Positions 45,744-56,518 of a stretch of 64,000 nt of DNA are shown piece by piece. The DNA lies in assembly GCA_019279435.1 (NCBI GenBank), contig JAAALK010000079.1:106001198-106065197 (forward strand), written 5' to 3'. The position numbers were made by a program, and so were the translations under genes. This DNA comes from Zizania palustris. Its lineage: Eukaryota > Streptophyta > Magnoliopsida > Poales > Poaceae. How positions within the stretch are numbered: position 1 is the stretch's first letter; each line of letters begins with the position of its first letter. The notes below the pieces were generated by a model. That model did no database searches and was not told the origin of the DNA. It was given only the letters and a program-made list of their open reading frames with translations.

Positions 45744-47699
45744 TTCCCATCAAACCAGAAATTTAGTTTCATTTTGTGTGCTGTCTTTTTGTTCTAAAAT
45801 TTTGTTCACCTTTTGTGCTGTGAATCAATTTTTGCAAGCTTTCTATTCAGAGTTTGTTTGCTTTCTTGCTGCCTTCGGCTCCTGTTTCTTTTGCCGGCCG
45901 GTGAACAATGCATGTGCTGAAACGCTAGCACCGCAAAAGAAACAGCAAGGCTGCATCTGATTTCTGCACAGCAGTAGGTGGAGTTCTAGACGCACAACAA
46001 CTGTGTTCAAGGTCTAGAAGCTTTAGGTACTGTTTCCGTGAATCTCCTTGCTGTTGTGAGTCTTCTTTACCATCTTAATTTTCATCTAGTGCTGTTTAAA
46101 GTTGCATCAAGAACTCTGATCTATCAAATACTGTTCACGTGTTTTAAACTGAAAAGTTCTATTCTGTTTTTGATTCTTATAAGTTGATGCTGTGACCATC
46201 TATCCATTACTTTTGCTCATGGTCATTATACTGCCATGTCTCTTTTTGCCGGATTAGCTACATCGGTGTCTCAGTTTTGAAATAGCATAATCAATACTAC
46301 ATGCTGAGCCGTGTAGCACTTTGTTACTCATCAATTCTGCCCGAGTTGCTTTTTATCAGCCAATACTGAAAGTTTCTTTAGCAAAGTATCTATTCCTTTT
46401 GATGAAGAACTCTGGCCGATCAATTTCATTGAATATGTGTTGATTACATATCTAATCTTACTTCTGAATTTTCAGTCTAATTCATCTTCCAGTTTGCTCA
46501 GATGTTATCATCACGAGATCTAGTAATCAATTTCTTTGTTGATCAGTGCTGTGTTCTGTCTGACCAGTAGTGATTTTCTTTCTGAATTTTGGCCAGATTA
46601 GTTTATGTGTTTTTCATTATTGCTAAAGCTTGTATTTACTTGGTTCCTGTCTTGATTCTTCTGCATGCTCCTGAATTGATCTGTGTCTGAATTGTTCTGT
46701 TGATTGCTGCACATAGATCATGAGTTGTGCTAGATCATTTACATCAGCCAAGTGTTGATTCTTTCAAGTGTTGCCACTAGAATTTATTTCTGTTTTTAAA
46801 CTGAAGATAGTTGAAGAGGATAAGCTTATTTAGAAACTCCTTTGAAATTACTGTCAAGTGATTTGATCTACTTCAAGCTATTTCAGAGAACAACAAGTCA
46901 TTATGCTATGAAATTTTTGAAGTGATTCAAATTGATTTGGCAAATTTGAATGTTTTGAGGCATGAACTGTATTGTCTGATCAAGTATATAAGGTTTTCCC
47001 TTGAACACACTCAATCAAACAAGAGTACTCTAAATGTGTCTGATTGAGTACAATACAATGCTCTGAATTTGTATGATTGAGTACAGTACAGAGTTCTGAA
47101 TTGAAAACTTTGTGAGAAAACAAGATTATTTCAGAAGTTCTTGTTTTAGTTTAATTTTTAGTATTCATCTGAGTCAATGATTACTACTCATGGCTAGCAA
47201 TAGAATTTTGTTATCTGAACATGTATTGAATGTTAGTATGAATACTCCTTATTCATGAACTCCAATTATGTTCAGAATCAATACTTGAATCATCATATCT
47301 GTTCATTGTGATTCATCATGTTTTGATTGCTTAACAATTGTTCAAAGTATCTCAGAATGGATTGATTGCATCAGAGTTGGTCTTTAAACTAAAATCTGAA
47401 TCTTCTGAACCCTGTCAACCATTCATTCTCTGATAGCCTTAAGTCATTAAACCGTTTGCCGAACTAGGTCATCTATTTTGGAGAACCTAATGCCGATAGA
47501 CTAGATCGACAATCCAGACTCCGATCTAGGATGAATTTTTAAATTTGGTTTCATTTCAGTTCTGGTTTTGAATTGTGAGTTTCATTTTAGCTTCTGAAAT
47601 TTTAGAGGAGCGTTGGGTGTTTTGAACAAACCATTTTATTCACGATAATTTATCGAGGCACCTATTCACCCCCTATAGTCACCCAATTCGATCCCACAA

Positions 47700-47713
47700 T
47701 TAGTATTAGAGCC
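47700..47713 (+). other. decayed primer-binding site of element D
   Basis: TTAGTATTAGAGCC differs from the Met-type site at 44038-44051 by one G-to-A and one C-to-T change, at the expected spot just after the LTR. Confidence 0.75.
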
Positions 47714-47761
47714 AGTTAGATCACAAGTTGACCTTAACCGGTTTGTGATCATTGTGGTGAC

Positions 47762-47868
47762 ATGGACAAGAATTCTAAGATTCCGATGATTGATGGTCGA
47801 GACTTTGCTTATTGGAAGGTTCACATGGAGGCTTATCTACTAAGCCAAGGAAGTGCTATATGGACATT
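47762..47868 (+). pseudogene. gag N-terminus of element D, cut by element B
   Basis: ATG 47762 opens 35 codons (IPMIDGRDFAYWKVHMEAYL) that match the gag start of element A (YGYNYWKTRMRAYLMSQGSD). The frame ends at the LTR of B at 47869. Confidence 0.85.
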
Positions 47869-49798
47869 TGTAGGACCTAAAGTAGCGACCAGAGGGGGGG
47901 GGGTTGAATGGGCGCCTCAAATTTCTTACTAAACTATGTAGTAATCTCAACACCCAAACAAACTTAACTAGTCAAATAATATTATCAAAACAAATTATAG
48001 GAACTATAGTTGTCTACTCTAAAAATGACCGGTGTCCTAGATAAAATGATATTAAAGATGAACTAAATAAAAATACTGCAGTAAATAAAGCACCTAGATA
48101 TATCACGAAATATTTATATTGTAGTCTAGAAATGAAATACTAAATAAGTGAATAAAACATGGATCATTCAAAACTTAATTCAGAGATAAATCTAAAAATA
48201 TTGCACGTAAAAACTAGGCTAAAAATATTACTGCAACTAATAATAATCTTTCCTTTTTATATGAGCAGATTAAACAAAAATATTTAAATGAATAATACGA
48301 GACATTTAAAAAACCAGATTAAATAATAATGTCTAGCAGATAAAAATTATCTACGAAAACGCTAAAACTAATTTACTGTTAATTAAAAGATATAACTATT
48401 TATTTAAATTAAACAGCTAAAAAGTAGTAGATTAAACTAACTAACTGCATGCGCGTGTGTTGCTTGATGTATCAACGCCTTGGGGACGATGCCACCGAAA
48501 AAGCTCTGCAGCTTCTGCACCGCAGCCTGGGAATGCTGAAGAAAAGCTGACGATGCCATGTGAAGAAAAACAGTGCCCAAAAAAAATTCGCTGCGCCTGA
48601 GTGGTGGGCCCGCACGTAGCTGCCGAATCCCGTGGGGCCCACAATGCCTTGCGGGGAACCTGGCTGAAAACTGCTGCTGGACGCTGTGAGCTCCCACCGT
48701 GGGCCAGCCTGGCAGCGCACGGCGCGTGCCGGTGAACCTGCAAGCCTGCTGCTCAGGCTTTTCCCCGCACGTCACCGAGCCAGAGAAGACATCATACCGT
48801 GGGGCCCACGCTGTGCACCTGCATGCGCCGGTAGAGAACCGGAGCCGTGTCGGAGTTAAATCTGTGGGCTGCAGCTGCCGTGAAAACTAGCGCACCGTGG
48901 ATCTCCGCTGCAAAAAGATTAGTTCCTGTAGCTGTGCGGAAGGAAAACAATTAACGTGCCTTGGTAAGCGTGAGCCTGGATCTACACGATGGCGCAGCCT
49001 CCACGCCGTGAAAAAACAACAACGATGGCCAGAAGGAAAACTGACGCCGACGATGTGGAATAAAAAATAAATAATTGCGGTGGCTAAAACTCTAGACTGT
49101 AGATTGATCTTCAAAAACAGTCATCTATCCCCAAGGCGATATGGGCCTATTTATAGGCAAATCCTAATACATGAAAAGACTAATTTACCTTCGGGTAAAA
49201 TAAACTGACTCTAAAATAAATTCCGAAAATTACTAAAATATTCTTAGAAAAATCACCAGACTACAATAGAATTATTCTATACTTAAAAACAAAATATTAA
49301 TATCCTAAAAATGAATTAATCATAGGTTGTCAGTTTTGCGCCGAAACTGACAAAGCGTCCACCGTCTTCGCATCGGGTACCCGGATTGGGCCGACCCGAC
49401 TCCGCAGCTTCCTCAGCCCGGTAATCACTTGCCGCCCGTATACCTGAGTCAAACCCAGTCAACAGACCGGTGGATCATCTGCCGCTCCTAGCCATGTACC
49501 CAGATTGGGCCAGCCCGACTCCGTAGCTTCCTCAGCCTGGCAATCGCTCGCCACCCGTATACGTGAGTCAAACCCATTCAACAGACCAGTGGATCATCTG
49601 TCGCTCCTAGCCATGTACCCGGATTGGGCCAGCCCAACTCCGCGGCTCCTCTGCCCGGTCGTCGCTCACTGCCCGTGTACCTGAGTCACATGCGCCTCAG
49701 ACTCGGCATGTCTTCATCTCTCCCTTCCTTTGACTTCCGTTGACAATCACTCATCACATCTGGAATATCAAAACCATATTCTTCAACATGGTTTCTCA
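47869..49798 (-). repeat. 3' LTR of element B (1930 bp)
   Basis: On the minus strand it starts TGAGAAACCATG and ends GGTCGCTACTTTAGGTCCTA CA. It shares internal blocks with element A's LTR (for example GTCAGTTTTGCGCCGAAACT). The frames at 48437-48890 are compositional. Confidence 0.85.
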
Positions 49799-51159
49799 AT
49801 CTCCCCCTTGATGAGTGCATTGTCAACACCCTCTTCGCCTCATCTCTAGAACCTGCAAAACATGTGGAAACAGAAAAACAAAGACAAAAGAAAATAGAAG
49901 AAAGAAAATAAAAGTTTAACCCTAATGACCAAAAGCCAAACAGAAGCAAGAAAAATGGGTCATTATGGTTAACCAAAAAAAAATAAAGTCTCAAAGAACA
50001 ATTGCAATCTCAGAATTACCAACAAGAAACTCCCCCTGAAATAAATCCCAGAGAAAGCTTAAAAAAATGTACTCCAAAATTTCTCCCCCTTGTTGACAAT
50101 TGAACTCATCAAGTGAGACTAAATGCACTCTAAAGAGACATAGACACAAACTCCCCCTGAAATGCAGCTCCCCCTCAAAATATGGCATGAATGCAGATGG
50201 AGTGCAGGTGGAGTGTAAAAAGCATGCTTCTTAGATATGATTAACTGCAATTACAACATCTAACAGGTATAAAGAAAGATATACTGTCTAAGATACATGA
50301 CATGATCAGTGCAATAGATGATATCTTAAGAAAATCATTAGCACACATTTTTCGATTTTTGCAAACAAAAGCATCACCACATTTTCTAGTTGACAAACAG
50401 AGTAAAGCATGAGTTGCAAAAAGCTAACTGATATCTACCAAGATAAGCATTGTCCAAAACAAAGTGCTTCAGCAAAGTTGTCATCTTTTTAAAATTTTTA
50501 GACTTTTTCTTTTTCCTTTTATTTCTCATTTCTGCCAGGGGTTATTGGCTTGTCAAACCTTATGCTAACCGACCAAGTCAAGCCTTGGCCAGAACTGGAC
50601 CATCAGAAGCTTAAGACATTGGTCTTGGCATACATTACACCGTCCTAGTTCATACCAAAGTGCTATGGTAGGCAGTCCAGAACAATGCAATGCGACAAAG
50701 CAAACCCACCTAGATCTTTTTTCTAATAATCATAGAAATGCATAAATCTTTCAATTTTCTAAATTTTTATCATTTTTATAGCACATTTTTCATATTTAAA
50801 GCATATAGATGTCCAAGTTGCATATGTGCATCTAAGTAAGGATCTAGCTACAAGGCATGTAAAAGATAGCGAGAGCATTCAGCCTACACATGCTAGTTAC
50901 CAGAAGCAATGGTGATCATTTTTCAATTTTAAAGCATAAAAGCCATGCATATGACAAATATCAGATATATCATGTGAACTGAACCAGAACATGATCATCG
51001 ACAAGTAATCAAAAGCATATACTAGCTAGAGAAAGTAAAGCAGATTAATCATATAACAGAAGCAAGCTCAAAATGTGATTGATGATTATGCATGATATGA
51101 ACACACACAAAAAGACTCAATAAAAAATAAAAAGAAAGGAAAAACTGACTCAAAGTATC
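49799..51159 (-). other. PPT and long non-coding 3' spacer of element B
   Basis: The PPT AAGGGGGAGAT (minus strand) lies at 49799-49809 beside the LTR. Three more CTCCCCCT blocks (near 50030, 50090 and 50150-50175) lie within the spacer, as in element A. SIRE-like elements often have an env-like ORF here, but none is seen. Confidence 0.75.
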
Positions 51160-51730
51160 CTAAAAAGGATACACAACTCCCAAATCCCCTCGTAAACGCT
51201 CAAAAGTAGACTGATCTAGGGGTTTAGTAAAAATATCAGCCAACTGTTGATGGGTATCAACATGTATAAGATCAATGACTCCTTTCTCATATTGATCCCT
51301 TAGAAAGTGAAAGCGCACATCAATATGTTTAGTTTTTGAATGAAGACATGGGTTTTTCCCTACACTAATTGCACTAGTGCTATCACAAAACAAAGGAACT
51401 CTAGCAGGGAAGACCAACCCAAAATCCCGCAAAGTAGAAATCATCCAAACCAACTGAGAACAGCAGCTAGCAGCAACTACATACTCAGCCTCTGTAGTAG
51501 AAAGCGCAACTCCAGATTGTTTTCTAGAAGACCATGAAACAAGTGAAGAACCAAGAAGCTGGCAAGTACCGGAAGTAGACTTGCGATCCAGCCGGCACCC
51601 ACCAAAATCAGCGTCCGAAAAACCAGCTAAGTCAAGAGACGATGATGCAGAATAATAAAGACCTAAATCAGGAGCATAAGTAAGATACCTGAAAATATGC
51701 TTCACAGCCTGTCGGTGAGATGCGCGTAGC
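51160..51730 (-). pseudogene. RNase H end of element B pol
   Basis: The frame is intact from the insertion point: RASHRQAVKHIFRYLTYAPD, FSDADFGGCRLDRKSTSGTC, ALSTTEAEYVVAASCCSQLV, KTKHIDVRFHFLRDQYEKGV, ending GVVYPF. It is nearly identical in protein to 59120-59689 of element A. It is joined across element A to the RT at 62592. Confidence 0.9.
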
Positions 51731-53685
51731 TGAGGAGCCATGCTGAATAGCGTGGGCCTCATGGCTTTAGAAGTAATGAGTCATTTTCAATGATAGTCAA
51801 AGAGGACAGAAGAAGAGAGGAGATCTGCTGTTTCATGGGCCGCGTGTGACTCAGGTACACGGGCAGCAAGCGAATGTCGGGCAGAGGAGGCTATGAAGTC
51901 GGGCTGGGCCAATCCGGGTACATGGGCCAGAAGCAGTAGAAGACCCACTGGGCCGTTGACCAGGGTTGACTCAGGTACACGGGCGGTGAGTGATTGCCGG
52001 GCTGAGAGAGCTGCGGAATCGGGCAGGCCCAATCCAGGTACCTGGTGCAAAGTCGGTGGAGGCTTTGTCAGTTTCGGCGCAAAACTGACAACCGTTGATC
52101 TTGTATCCGACTGTCCAGAAGAGAAGCCGTAGTCGCTACGAAAACTTAGCTTCCGGATAAGTCATCTGTATTTCTAGGCCCACAGTCAGTCTGTCGTGTT
52201 TGTAAAAATACCTAAGGGCAGTTGAGTCATTTCCTTTATTTTAGCGTCTGTAAAAACCCTAAGGGGCTGGTGGAATATTCTAGGCCATTGGGCAGCCTAT
52301 AAATAGGACCCCAATCCCTAGGGTTGTGCCACCCTTTTGGCTAAAATCAATTCTTACTCCTTTGGGTCATTTTGTCTCTTGCTCTTTCTCTCTCCTCTCA
52401 TGTTCATGCGTGCGCCGCCAGAGATTTTGTGCTGTTTGTTTTTGCAAGTTCATCTCGTTTTGCTTTGTCAGTTTCGGTGCAAAACTGACAACCGTTGATC
52501 TTGTATCCGACTGTCCAGAAGAGAAGCCGTAGTCGCTACGAAAACTTAGCTTCCGGATAAGTCATCTGTATCTCTAGGCCCACAGTCAGTCAGTCATGTC
52601 TGTAAAAATACCTAAGGGCAGTAGAGTCTTTTCCTTTATTCTTGCGTCTGTAAAAACCCTAAGGGGCTGGTAGAATATTCCTAGTGTTGGGCAGCCTATA
52701 AATAGGGCCCCAATCCCTAGGGTTTGGACTACCCCTTCCAGAATTCACTTTTTAATCTATTGGGTCATTTTGTCTCCTGCGTTCTCTCTCCTGTTGTGCG
52801 CCGCCAGGCTCTTGTTCCCTGCGATTTAATTCCTGCATTCCATTTGTTCTTCTTGAATCTGTGAGATTCTCTTCCCTCCTCTTGTCATTCGGTTTGTAGT
52901 GTTTTTATGGTCTTTATTGATGCACAGCAACTTCTATTCCTGAGAACTGAGTCTCTGTTGCGTCGGTTCTTCACTGAGTAGTACTAGTTCTTGCTGTTTG
53001 CAAGTAGTACTACTTCTCTGTAGCAACAGTACACTAGTACTCTAGGCTTGCTTTTTCCTGCATAGCTTTTTGATCGAGTTGATAGGGCCAAAGTCCCTTT
53101 TCTTGTGTGAAGTCCAACTCTATGAAGCAGACTTCGAATCTGCAAGCTTCGAATCTGCAGGCTTCGAATCAGCAGACTTTGAATCTGCAAGCTTCGAATC
53201 TGCAGACTTCGAATCAGCAGACTTCGAATCAGCAGACTTCGAATCTGCAAGCATCGAATCTGCATACTTCGAATCTGTAGGCTTCGAATCTGTAGGCTTC
53301 AAATCTGCATACTTCGAATCTGCATACTTCGAATCTGCAGGCTTCAAATCCGCAACCTTCGAATCTGCAACCTTCGAATCCACAGACTTCGAATCAGCAG
53401 ACTTCGAAATCAGCAGACTTCGAATCTGCAACCTCCGAATCTGCAACCTTCGAATCTGCAACCTCCGAATCTGCAACCTTCGAATCTGCAACCTCCGAAT
53501 CTGCAACCTTTGAATCTGCAACCTCTGAATCAGCAGACTTCGAATCTGCAGACTTAGTCAATTTGTTCTCGCTTTGCTGTTTAGTTTTTTTTAAATGCGT
53601 TGGGTTTTGGGAGCAGGCCATTGATTCGAAAGAATTTTTTAGGCGCCCATTCACCCTCCCTCTGGTCGCTACTTTCGGTCTTACA
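51731..53685 (+). repeat. 5' LTR of element A, with a duplicated promoter (1955 bp)
   Basis: A segment starting GCTTTGTCAGTTTCGG at 52062 starts again at 52462, giving a 400-base tandem repeat that is absent from the 3' LTR. Each copy has a TATA box (52298-52305 and 52697-52704) in the context GCAGCCTATAAATAGG. A 15-bp minisatellite follows (53128-53560). Confidence 0.93.
53128..53560. repeat. 15-bp minisatellite in the 5' LTR of element A
   Basis: About 28 units of the form CTTCGAATCTGCAGA, with variants CAGCA, GTAGG and CAACC. Reading frames are open on both strands (plus 53070-53513, minus 53120-53521). The plus frame gives ADFES/ASFES pentapeptides but has no in-frame ATG before the array. 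It lies downstream of both TATA boxes, so it would be in the RNA leader. Confidence 0.95.
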
Positions 53686-53687
53686 AG

Positions 53688-53699
53688 TGGTATCAGAGC
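53688..53699 (+). other. primer-binding site of element A
   Basis: TGGTATCAGAGC two bases after the 5' LTR, initiator tRNA-Met type. Confidence 0.9.
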
Positions 53700-53750
53700 G
53701 AGGTTAGGGTTTTTCCATACCTTAACCGGTTCTAAACCCCAGTAGTGACC

Positions 53751-56441
53751 ATGACGTCTCCTGGCAAGGTCCCGTCCTTGTAAGCCTATGGCTATAACTA
53801 TTGGAAGACTCGCATGCGAGCCTATCTTATGAGCCAGGGTTCGGACATTTGGGATATTTGCGTTCACACCACGTTTTTCATATTGCCAATTACTGAGCAG
53901 GGTACTGCTGGTATCATTGCTCAGCATCTGAGCAACAGTAAGGCTATGAACACACTCTTTTCTGGTTTAGGTCCCACTGAATTTGAGCGTGTCAGCCATC
54001 TCTCCACTGCGAGAGAGATCTGGGCTACCCTCAAGGTACACCATGAGGGAACAGCTCAGGTCAAGGCTCGGCTCTATCAGACCTACCGGCGTGAATATGA
54101 AAATTTCACACAGAAGCCGGGTGAATCTGTTGAGGCTTTGTTTGGTCATTTTCAGTCGATCATAAACAAGCTTCGGGACAACAAGGCTGAGGGTGCTCAG
54201 TTAGTCTCAGATCACGAGCAGGCCCTCAAGGTTCTCCATCCCTTGGACCCAAAGATCTGGGAGATCAAGGTATCTTCTATCATTGAGAGTACTTCTTATG
54301 ATACCTTGACCATTTCTGAGTTGTTTAGCAAGCTGAAGGCTACTGAGGTTGATCTCCAGCTGAGATCAAATCTCACTGGTTCTGGATCGAAATCTCTGGC
54401 CCTTGCTACACCTTCTGTTGATCTCTCTTCTGTGAGCTGTGCTGGGTTCTCTTTGATGTCTATCACTGAGGACCAGCTTGAGTTGTTGGGAGATGATGAT
54501 TTGTGTCTTTTTAACAACCGGGTGCGTCGTGTCTATGACAAGAGAATGTTCAAAAGACACGGCACAAAATCCGGGTGCTTTGAGTGTGGTGATCTAGGAC
54601 ACTTCATCGCCGACTGGCCCAAGCGCAATGGACACAAGAAGGGCACCGGTGGTGGCTTCCATGACTCCGGCAAGCACGACAGCTCCTCCGTCAACAAGGG
54701 CAAGCCGAAGACCAGGTTCTTCAAGAAGGCCCTGAAGGACTACCGGCGAGAGAACAAGAAGCGCGACAAGGCCTTCTTCGCCGAGATGGAGAAGAGTTAC
54801 TCCAAGCGGTCCACATCTTCTTCCTCTTCATCGAGCTCAAGTGATGAGGAGATCGCCATCAGGAAGGGGAAGGACAAGGATGATCCGGCGGGCCTCTGCT
54901 TCATGGCATTCGGGGACAAGCCGAAGAGCCGTTCACACCAGCGCCGAAGATCCCGCAAGAGCTTCTGTTCAATGGCTCTTGGGGATAAGGAAGAAAAGAG
55001 CTCCTCCGACGACTCCGACGATGACAATAAGGTATCATCCTATGAACGAGAAATTGTTGATTTACTTGAGAGCAATCATCAAGAGTTAAAGTATCGGGAA
55101 AAACTGCTTAGGGGGGCCAAAAAGAGGATAAATGAGTTAGAAAGTGAGCTTGCCGTGGCCAACGGCAGAATTGAGAGTCTATCTTCTTCCCCTTGCTTGG
55201 GTGATAGCAGTGAGTGCCCGAAGTGTGAGGTGCTTCTGTGTGACCTGTCAACTCTGAAGTCCAGGTACACAGAAAGGGTTGATGAGAGGGACGCTTTGGC
55301 CACTGAGCTTGAAAGCGCTCAGCTGGAGCTGAAAGATGCTCAAGCCACTGTCGTCGCACCCTGTGTTGATTGCCCATCTCATCTAGCTGCCTTAGCTGAG
55401 CTGAAATCCAAGGGTGATGAACATTTGGGTGATTTGGAGAGATTGAGAGCTGAGCTTGCCCAGACTAGGCTAGAGCTTGAGACACTATCAGTTCCACCCA
55501 CTGTCTGTGAGAACTGTCTATCTCTTAGAATGGAGTTGATTAAGCTGAAAGCCGAAAAGTCTGTCCAAGTAGAGAGTGAGTGTGAGATCTGCTTGTCTCA
55601 GGTGGAGGTTCTAGCTTCCTTGAGAGAGGAGCTAGCAGATTCTCAGAATGAGAACTTTTACCTCCGTTCTATCCTGAGTTGGATCAGTGCCAGAGAGCCA
55701 CAACTTGGCATGATGATCCAGCAGTTCAAGAGGCAGGATGGGTTTGGGGTAGGTTACACCTACACCAAGGCTAACTTCGAGAGTGCCATTAGCCGGGCAG
55801 TGGAGTGGAGTAAAATGACTCCTAAGCAGAGATACCCTAAGACTCACTCCACTGAATCTTCCCAGGCTTGTCAGCCCAAGGATGGAGTAATCCATGAACC
55901 ACCAAAAGCTCCACCCAAGAAGCCTATCTGGGTTCCAAAGCCCAAACACCTCCACTCTGCTCTGGACTCTCTTCCTGGACCCTCTCAACCCAAGAAGACC
56001 ACGCCAAACACTACCAAGCCCAAACATCCCAAGCCTCAACTACATCCCAAGAAGCCCACCTATCATTGTGAGTACTGTCAGAGAGACGGGCATCTTGCGG
56101 AGTTCTGCTTCAGAAGGAAGCGGGTTGAGAGAGCAGAGAGAGCTCGTGGTGAACAAGAGCAGTTCTACCAGCAGGGTGGTAGACTGCGTGTTCCTCGGCG
56201 CGGAGAGAGGCTGGAGGCCAGGCCGCGTCGTGTAGGTGGTGGTAGAGGAGACGACTTTCTTGCCCGTGCTCCAGTTGGTGGTGTCCGTTCCGGCAGAGTT
56301 CCAGACCGTGTTGGCTACAGTTCTGGACCTCATGGACGCAGGGTTAGGCAGAACCGAGGACCACGCTTTGAGCCGCGTTTTGGTCCAAACTCTTTTGATG
56401 GTTTTCACTTTCCATCTTTTGAGCAGATGGCTCGACACTAG
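53751..56441 (+). pseudogene. long gag of element A
   Basis: ATG 53751 is followed by TAA at 53781-53783. From the next ATG (53814) 875 codons are open to TAG 56441. The gag (UBN2-type) domain comes first (SHLSTAREIWATLKVHHEGT). A zinc knuckle follows at about 54575 (CFECGDLGHFIADWPK) with tryptophan where the last cysteine should be. Then come a serine/lysine region, a long coiled coil (about 55040-55680) with CxxC pairs, and a second, intact knuckle (CEYCQRDGHLAEFC, about 56066). The C-terminus is arginine- and glycine-rich. The long C-terminal extension with coiled coil is usual in SIRE/Maximus gag. Pol lies in another frame. Confidence 0.9.
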
Positions 56442-56518
56442 TTTAGCTCTTTTGCTAAACCTGGTGCCGGACCCTTTGCTCCCACTTACAACCACTAATT
56501 GTGTAGGACCGGGGACTA

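Larger units (their letters stand above)
39021..47698 (+). repeat. 5' LTR of element D, split by element E (about 2.25 kb of its own)
   Basis: Parts are 39021-39321 and 45749-47698. The end matches the lineage signature (GAGGAGCGTTGGGTGTTTTG ... CACCCCCTATAGTCACCCAA ... CCCACA). The T-rich, non-coding interior from 45749 to 47600 shows no genes. Confidence 0.7.
39021..47868 (+). mobile_element. SIRE/Maximus-like Copia element D, 5' part
   Basis: A long 5' LTR (about 39021-47698, itself split by element E) is followed by a decayed PBS and the start of gag (47762). Minus-strand element B cuts it at 47869. The exact LTR start is uncertain (39017-39021). TATATATATG near 39276 in the context CTAGCCTATATATATGACCC is the likely TATA region. 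Confidence 0.75.

Noticed and set aside
48437..48890. Overlapping frames on both strands (up to 112 codons)
   Set aside because: They lie inside the 3' LTR of element B and match no protein family.
53070..53521. A pentapeptide-repeat protein gene
   Set aside because: No in-frame ATG precedes the repeats and the opposite strand is equally open, so I report a minisatellite rather than a gene.
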